A stretch of DNA of 64,000 nucleotides from Arachis hypogaea (taxonomy: Eukaryota > Streptophyta > Magnoliopsida > Fabales > Fabaceae): positions 106,743,363-106,807,362 of the forward strand of contig NC_092046.1 of the NCBI RefSeq assembly GCF_003086295.3, written 5' to 3'. The translations under genes and the position numbers were made by a program. The first letter of the stretch is position 1. Each line of letters opens with the position of its first letter. The notes below the pieces were generated by a model. The model was not told the DNA's origin and ran no database searches. It saw only the letters and a program-made list of their open reading frames with translations. Positions 59,250 to 64,000 of the stretch are shown piece after piece.

Positions 59250-59898
59250 TGTCACATTGTGGTTTTGGTAGGGATCTTCGATCTAAATCTATTCTATTTG
59301 GCGACCTATTATTTTTCTCCTCAACTCTGAAATAGATGTATAAGATCATATATGACAAGACAGATAAATTCTTTATACTTTTGCATTATTTTCCTCCATA
59401 GTCTATGATGTCTAAAAAGTATTGCCTAATTATTAAAATGGGTAAAATAATTAATTCTAAATTTAAAAGTATAAAAGTTAAAAAATTTAAAATATTTTAA
59501 AGTTACTATAAAAAGTAATTTAGACAAAAGTTAGACACTAAACAAAAGGCACCATAGAATTGGCCTTCCTCCATTCTCTTTTGCCTTCGGTGGTACTATT
59601 ATTCAGTGTACACTTACTAAAAAATAAATTATAATTTAATATATTAACTACAAAAAGGAGAATAATAGATATTTTGAAGCAAACTAAAAAAGAAAATGAT
59701 ATAACGGGCAACTAAGTAAAATGTAAGAAATTGGATTTTTCTCAATCTCGTTAATAAATGCTATCGTAATTTTGGTTCGAATCACATTAATGCTGAATTA
59801 AATTTCATTTCCTTTCAGTCCATTTATCCCGTTAATAATCATCCATCAACTGAAAACACATCCACGTTATTCTTTTGAAAGAATCGTCGGGTAAAAAA
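59250..59898. other. Intergenic region between the two GDSL genes
   Basis: The 3' part of gene 1 and the upstream part of gene 2 are 650 bp of AT-rich DNA. No repeat or coding sequence is recognised. It must contain the gene 2 promoter, but no element is clear enough to call. Confidence 0.6.
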
Positions 59899-62800
59899 AT
59901 GAGGGGGCAAATCATGCTGTTTGGTGATTCCATAACTGAACAATCCTTCCGGCCAGGTGGTTGGGGAGCTGCTCTTGCCAACGCCTATTGTCGCCAGGTC
60001 ACACTTTATTTTCAATTAACTTTCAGTTACACTAATTTTCTCTACTCTCAGATAGTCAGATAAGTATCTATGTTAATTGTTAAAAGAAAATTCACAAATA
60101 AGTGTCTATTAAGTAAATGTGTTTTTTTTTAGAAAAATAAAGTATTATACTCCTGACTTGATGAATAAGAGAAAATAAATTAGTAAATTAATTTTATATC
60201 ACTCTTTCTTTCTTTCTTTTTTCTCAAACCAAGTGAAAATCTATATTGTTCAGGCGGATGTAGTCCTTCGTGGTTATGCGGGTTACAACACTAAGTGGGC
60301 TTTGTTCTTGCTCAATCACATCTTCCCGCTGGTACGCTACTATGCACTACTCAATGCAACTCATCATGTTCTTCATTCCCCAATTTGTAGATCCGGGAAC
60401 AATCATTACAGGGGCAAATAAAATTAATTAATTAAGTAAAATATAAATAATATTAAAGTGAATTATACTCCAATTCTCTCTTACATGTCTGTATTTTATT
60501 GGCTTTTGGGTATAGAATTTGAAAGGATTAGCGTTTTTGTTAGTGTTTTTCGTCTCTTTCTCGGTCACAAGATTTAGTATGGATTGGCATTTTTAGGGGG
60601 GAAAAATATTTTCTTATATAAGTTTAACGGTATTAAGATATAACTTTAGAAAAAAATTGTTAAGTACTCTGAAGTGTTACGTGTTGGGATATTTATAAAG
60701 TAATAAGGTAGAATATAGTTATTTACTGGAGATGGTTTTTGAAGATGGATGGTTATTCCCTCACAATGAGGAGTTACCCCATGTTTAAGTTGGTTATCTC
60801 CCTAATAGTCATAAATTCATAATAGAAGTAATAGAAAAAATATCTAGCTTACTTCTGAAGTCAAGTTGGCACATGGATTGGTTTTGCTATTGTTGAGCCA
60901 GTTTCGGTGGCCTAATTTCAAAGGTAGCTTATCTGCTAACAAGGACGTGGGCTGGGCTTTATTAGTTGGCCCAGGTATGAACATTAAGAAAAAAAATAGA
61001 GATGATTCTTTTATTTTAAACATGTTGAATGTTTTAAACAACCTTATCCAGCAGGAACACTTCTTTAATTTGTCAATTTTAGACACACTCACTTATTGAC
61101 ACTCGTCCAATACGTATCTTTTGTGTCCAAGCGCATTTTAATAAAATATAAAATTTCTTTTAAGTATATTTAGACACACTTAAATACTATTATATATCAG
61201 TATATCAATTTTATTCTTAACATGTATTCTTTAAAATGAGTTTAGAAATAGTATATATTATTAATTATTAAAACAAAATATATTTTAAATATTTTATATA
61301 AATAAAAAAAAAATATTAAAAATAATTAAAAAATTAATTTATATTTTAATATTAATAAAATACCAAAATATCATTATAATTTATCTAAAAATTATTTTAT
61401 ATTATATATATATATATGTCATGTTTCGATCTCTTATAAGAATTTTAAGAATTTTAACGAGATCTTATTAAATTAAAATTCCTTTTAAATAAAAAACTTG
61501 TTATATTTTCTAGACACAATTAATATCTAATAAAAATATTTTAATAAGTAAAGTAAAAGATAACACAAAACACACAATGTTCTTCTCCACGATAGTTATC
61601 TTCTAATCTATCGTTTCAGGATTTTCAAGCATTCACACCCGTTTGAGGTGCATTAAAATCCTCACAAGACAAGTTTCTTAATATGGTGTTGCTTCCGATC
61701 TACAAAATCTGTTTGCTAAGTCCTTAAATCTAGGTCCTTAATTTTGTTTGTGTCAACCTGGTGTTGCCAACTTGCCTTAAAATAGAATGATAGGAAGAGA
61801 AAACTGGTATGGATAGGAATTTGAAATGTATTTAGTCGGAAAATTTTGAATATGAAGCTTATATATTTTTGTGATTAAACTAAAATATTTTGACACTCTT
61901 ACATCATAGTTTATCAACAGCTCCGAGCCTCTGTTACCCCCATCTTTTCTTCATTAACTAAATAGAGGTTCTTTACTTAATTTTGGTAAATTGCTTAGTT
62001 AATGTTGAGCTCCAAGTGTGTTTATTTGTGTGGCTGGTTTCCTTTTTCAGGACTCATCTAAAGCTCGAATTGCTACCACAATTTTCTTTGGTGCTAATGA
62101 TGCAGCCTTGTCAGGAAGAACCAATGAAAGGTTCCATGTACCCATTGAAGACTACAAACAAAATCTCAGAAAAATTGTTCTGCACTTAAAGGTTAAATCT
62201 TTTTTTCTCCTTAAATTTAAGGGTGCACTTTCATTCTGGTAACTATAATGTAACTCTGGAGACACTATATTCTTCTGTATGACATTGTCTTGATTTTCTG
62301 GAATGTTAAAAAGTTTTTAAAGTCACACTGTTTTTCTTTGAACCTTTGCTGTCTCTTCTATGTAGCTGCTGCATTGAATTAATTAGCAATACTTGGGCAT
62401 GGCAACAAGCCAAGAACAAACCCTTATGCCATTAAGTACCAGTTATATTATGTTTATTAACTATAGGTCATAGTTTGGTTCCAGGAATGTTCTCCAACCA
62501 TGCTTATTGTGCTCATTACTCCACCTCCATTTTATGGGGAACGGCGCCATGAATATCTAAAGTACGATAATAAATCCTTTCCTTCCTTATTTTTACAGTC
62601 AACATTCATAATGTGCATTCATTCAACTATTGGTACAACCAGTATAATTGCAGTTATTATCACCACTAGTATCCATCTTTTCCAAACCTCAATTTGACTG
62701 TTCTCCTCCAGCCATGTCCATCTACAAGTCTATCTTGTTCTCTCTTGCTAGTTGCTACACTTCATGCCATCATATTGAGTTGTTGTTAGTTCACTTAGTC

Positions 62801-63715
62801 GTTACTGCATCTGCAAGTATCTACAACAACAATTAGGCCTTGTCCCACTGTGTGGATTCAGATAGATCAGACAACACACCATACGATTAATCTTCTGTTA
62901 TTGTAAGTATATAGTCAAAGACAAAATCTTCTGCGATTAATCCTCTATTGATGTGTGATTATTACCAGTGATTAAATAAGCACTTCAGCAGTATTTAAAC
63001 CTTGTCCCACTCCACATTATATGGTATAACATCATTGCTACTGTATTCTCTGGTTGTTTTTAGAGTTCTAACTTTGAGTCCGTTGAGACACTGTTTTGCA
63101 AGTTTTGAACCTTCAAACCCTTCATTTCGCTTCCTTCCATTTCAAGCAAAACAGTTGTTAGTTTCATTTTTTGAGATATTATTTTGTTGGATTCTGCAGA
63201 TCTTTACTTGGTGAGAATGCACCGAAGTTGTCAGAAAGAACAAACGAAGTTACTGGTCAATATGCAAGGGCTTGTATTGAGACAGCCAAGGAAATGGGCG
63301 TGATGTCTGTTGATCTATGGTCCAAGATGCAAGAAACAGATGACTGGCAAAACAAATTTTTGATGTTTGTTACAGCCTGAACCTCGTAGTTATACACCAC
63401 ATTATACGATTATAGGCATCACTGGCACTATTCGATTATGCATGAGTTTCTGAAATTTATGGCTACCTATTAATAATCATGTTTTATCTAACATTGATGT
63501 TTTACTTTTACAGTGATGGGTTGCACCTGACAATGGAAGGGAACGCTATAGTGTACCAAGAAGTGATAAAGGTTTTCAATGAAGCAGGGCTTTCTGCTGA
63601 TAACATGCCATTCGACTTCCCTAATCACTCCGACATTGATGCCAAGAATCCTGAGGAAGCTTTTCAGCAAAAATGCTTTTTGATGTCACATTGTGGTTTT
63701 GTTAGGGATCTTTGA
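59899..63715 (+). CDS. GDSL-type (SGNH) esterase, CPRD49/IAH1-like, gene 2
   Basis: Tandem paralog of gene 1 with the same exon phases: 59899-59997, 60254-60331, 62051-62191, 62485-62561, 63200-63364 and 63514-63715, 253 residues. GDSIT, GYAGYN (Gly42 of gene 1 is Ala), GAND and DGLH are present. Two oddities: the exon 5 donor reads GAT|GTTT instead of GAG|GTTC, so the residue before the DGLH block is Ile, not Ser; and one extra base near the old stop extends the end by eleven residues (LMSHCGFVRDL), reading sequence that is 3' UTR in gene 1. Intron 2 is 1.7 kb against 0.7 kb in gene 1. Probably functional, but less certain than gene 1. Confidence 0.88.
60420..61570. other. Extra AT-rich sequence in intron 2 of GDSL gene 2
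   Basis: About 1 kb here has no counterpart in gene 1. It contains GACACTCGTCCAATACG and AGACACACTTAAATAC sequences resembling repeat-derived DNA, and a TATATATA run near 61410. No domain or clear ends are visible. The open frame at 60866-61099 looks spurious. Confidence 0.4.
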
Positions 63716-64000
63716 GACAAGTCTATTCTATTTGGTGACTTATGATTTTTCTCCTCAACGATGTCATAATCTCTAAGCTTAAATAAAACTGCGTTGAGTC
63801 AATGAGTAAATTAGTTGGATCAAAGACCGGACCTTTAAGAAGCAAGCTCTGAGATTTCATGTTAGTGGTGGAGAATGACGCCATATCATTATTTATAGTA
63901 TTTGAAAGTTGAATTTGTTGAATTTTTATTTTAAAAGGTAAAGTATGATCTCTTATCTTTGAATAGTTTTTTTCTCATATTTTTTCTTAGTCTCACCTAT
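63716..64000. other. Downstream flank of GDSL gene 2
   Basis: The first part is still similar to the 3' UTR of gene 1 (TCTATTCTATTTGG, TTTTTCTCCTCAAC). AATAAA at about 63782 is a possible poly-A signal. No further gene is seen before the window ends. Confidence 0.6.

Overview
The window is nuclear DNA of a flowering plant, most likely a legume and plausibly peanut (Arachis). Visible support: introns with GT-AG borders, plant LTR retrotransposons primed by initiator Met-tRNA, FAR1/Ulp1-type Mutator relatives, hAT, CACTA, LINE and SINE elements, and long-LTR repeats with CpG-rich tracts of a kind I associate with Arachis. The genus call is from memory of repeat families and is not proven here. 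About 85% of the window is transposable elements, mostly nested and inactivated. The only intact-looking host genes are two tandem GDSL-type esterases at the right end.

Layout. 1-6520 is a near copy of 18959-25751, ending at a 1000-N scaffold gap (6521-7520); it is probably a false duplication. 7521-11240 is the interior and end of a long LTR, split by a solo LTR (8923-10500, TSD GCAAG). 11250-12035 is a LINE endonuclease fragment. 12036-12181 plus 23502-~23745 is an older LTR split by a complete 11.3-kb Ty3/gypsy chromovirus (12182-23501, minus strand, 3.3-kb LTRs, TSD CCAAC). 23919-28190 holds a broken Ulp1-type peptidase (+) and a broken FAR1-type transposase (-), converging. 29406-38600 is a complete Tat-lineage Ty3/gypsy element (TSD GATTT) with a spliced antisense gene between pol and the 3' LTR. 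38606-39345 ends in a CACTA-type terminus. 39380-39557 is a foldback. 39835-46353 is a LINE split by a Ty1/copia element (41673-45843, TSD GTCTC). 46735-55722 is a 9-kb hAT transposon (TSD TCTGTAAC) whose 3' half, transposase and right terminus included, is duplicated in tandem. It ends 97 bp before the start codon of GDSL gene 1 (55820-59249), followed by its tandem paralog (59899-63715).

Two themes recur. First, nearly every nonsense or active-site change I can interpret in the retroelements is a C-to-T or G-to-A transition, as expected from deamination of methylated cytosine in silenced repeats. The youngest-looking element (12182-23501) has about five differences between its 3.3-kb LTRs yet six in-frame stops, which suggests it was copied from an already dead template. 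Second, insertions are nested, so TSDs give a clear relative order. The most unusual structures are the hAT with one left and two right termini, the antisense gene in the Tat element, and the Ulp1/FAR1 pair.
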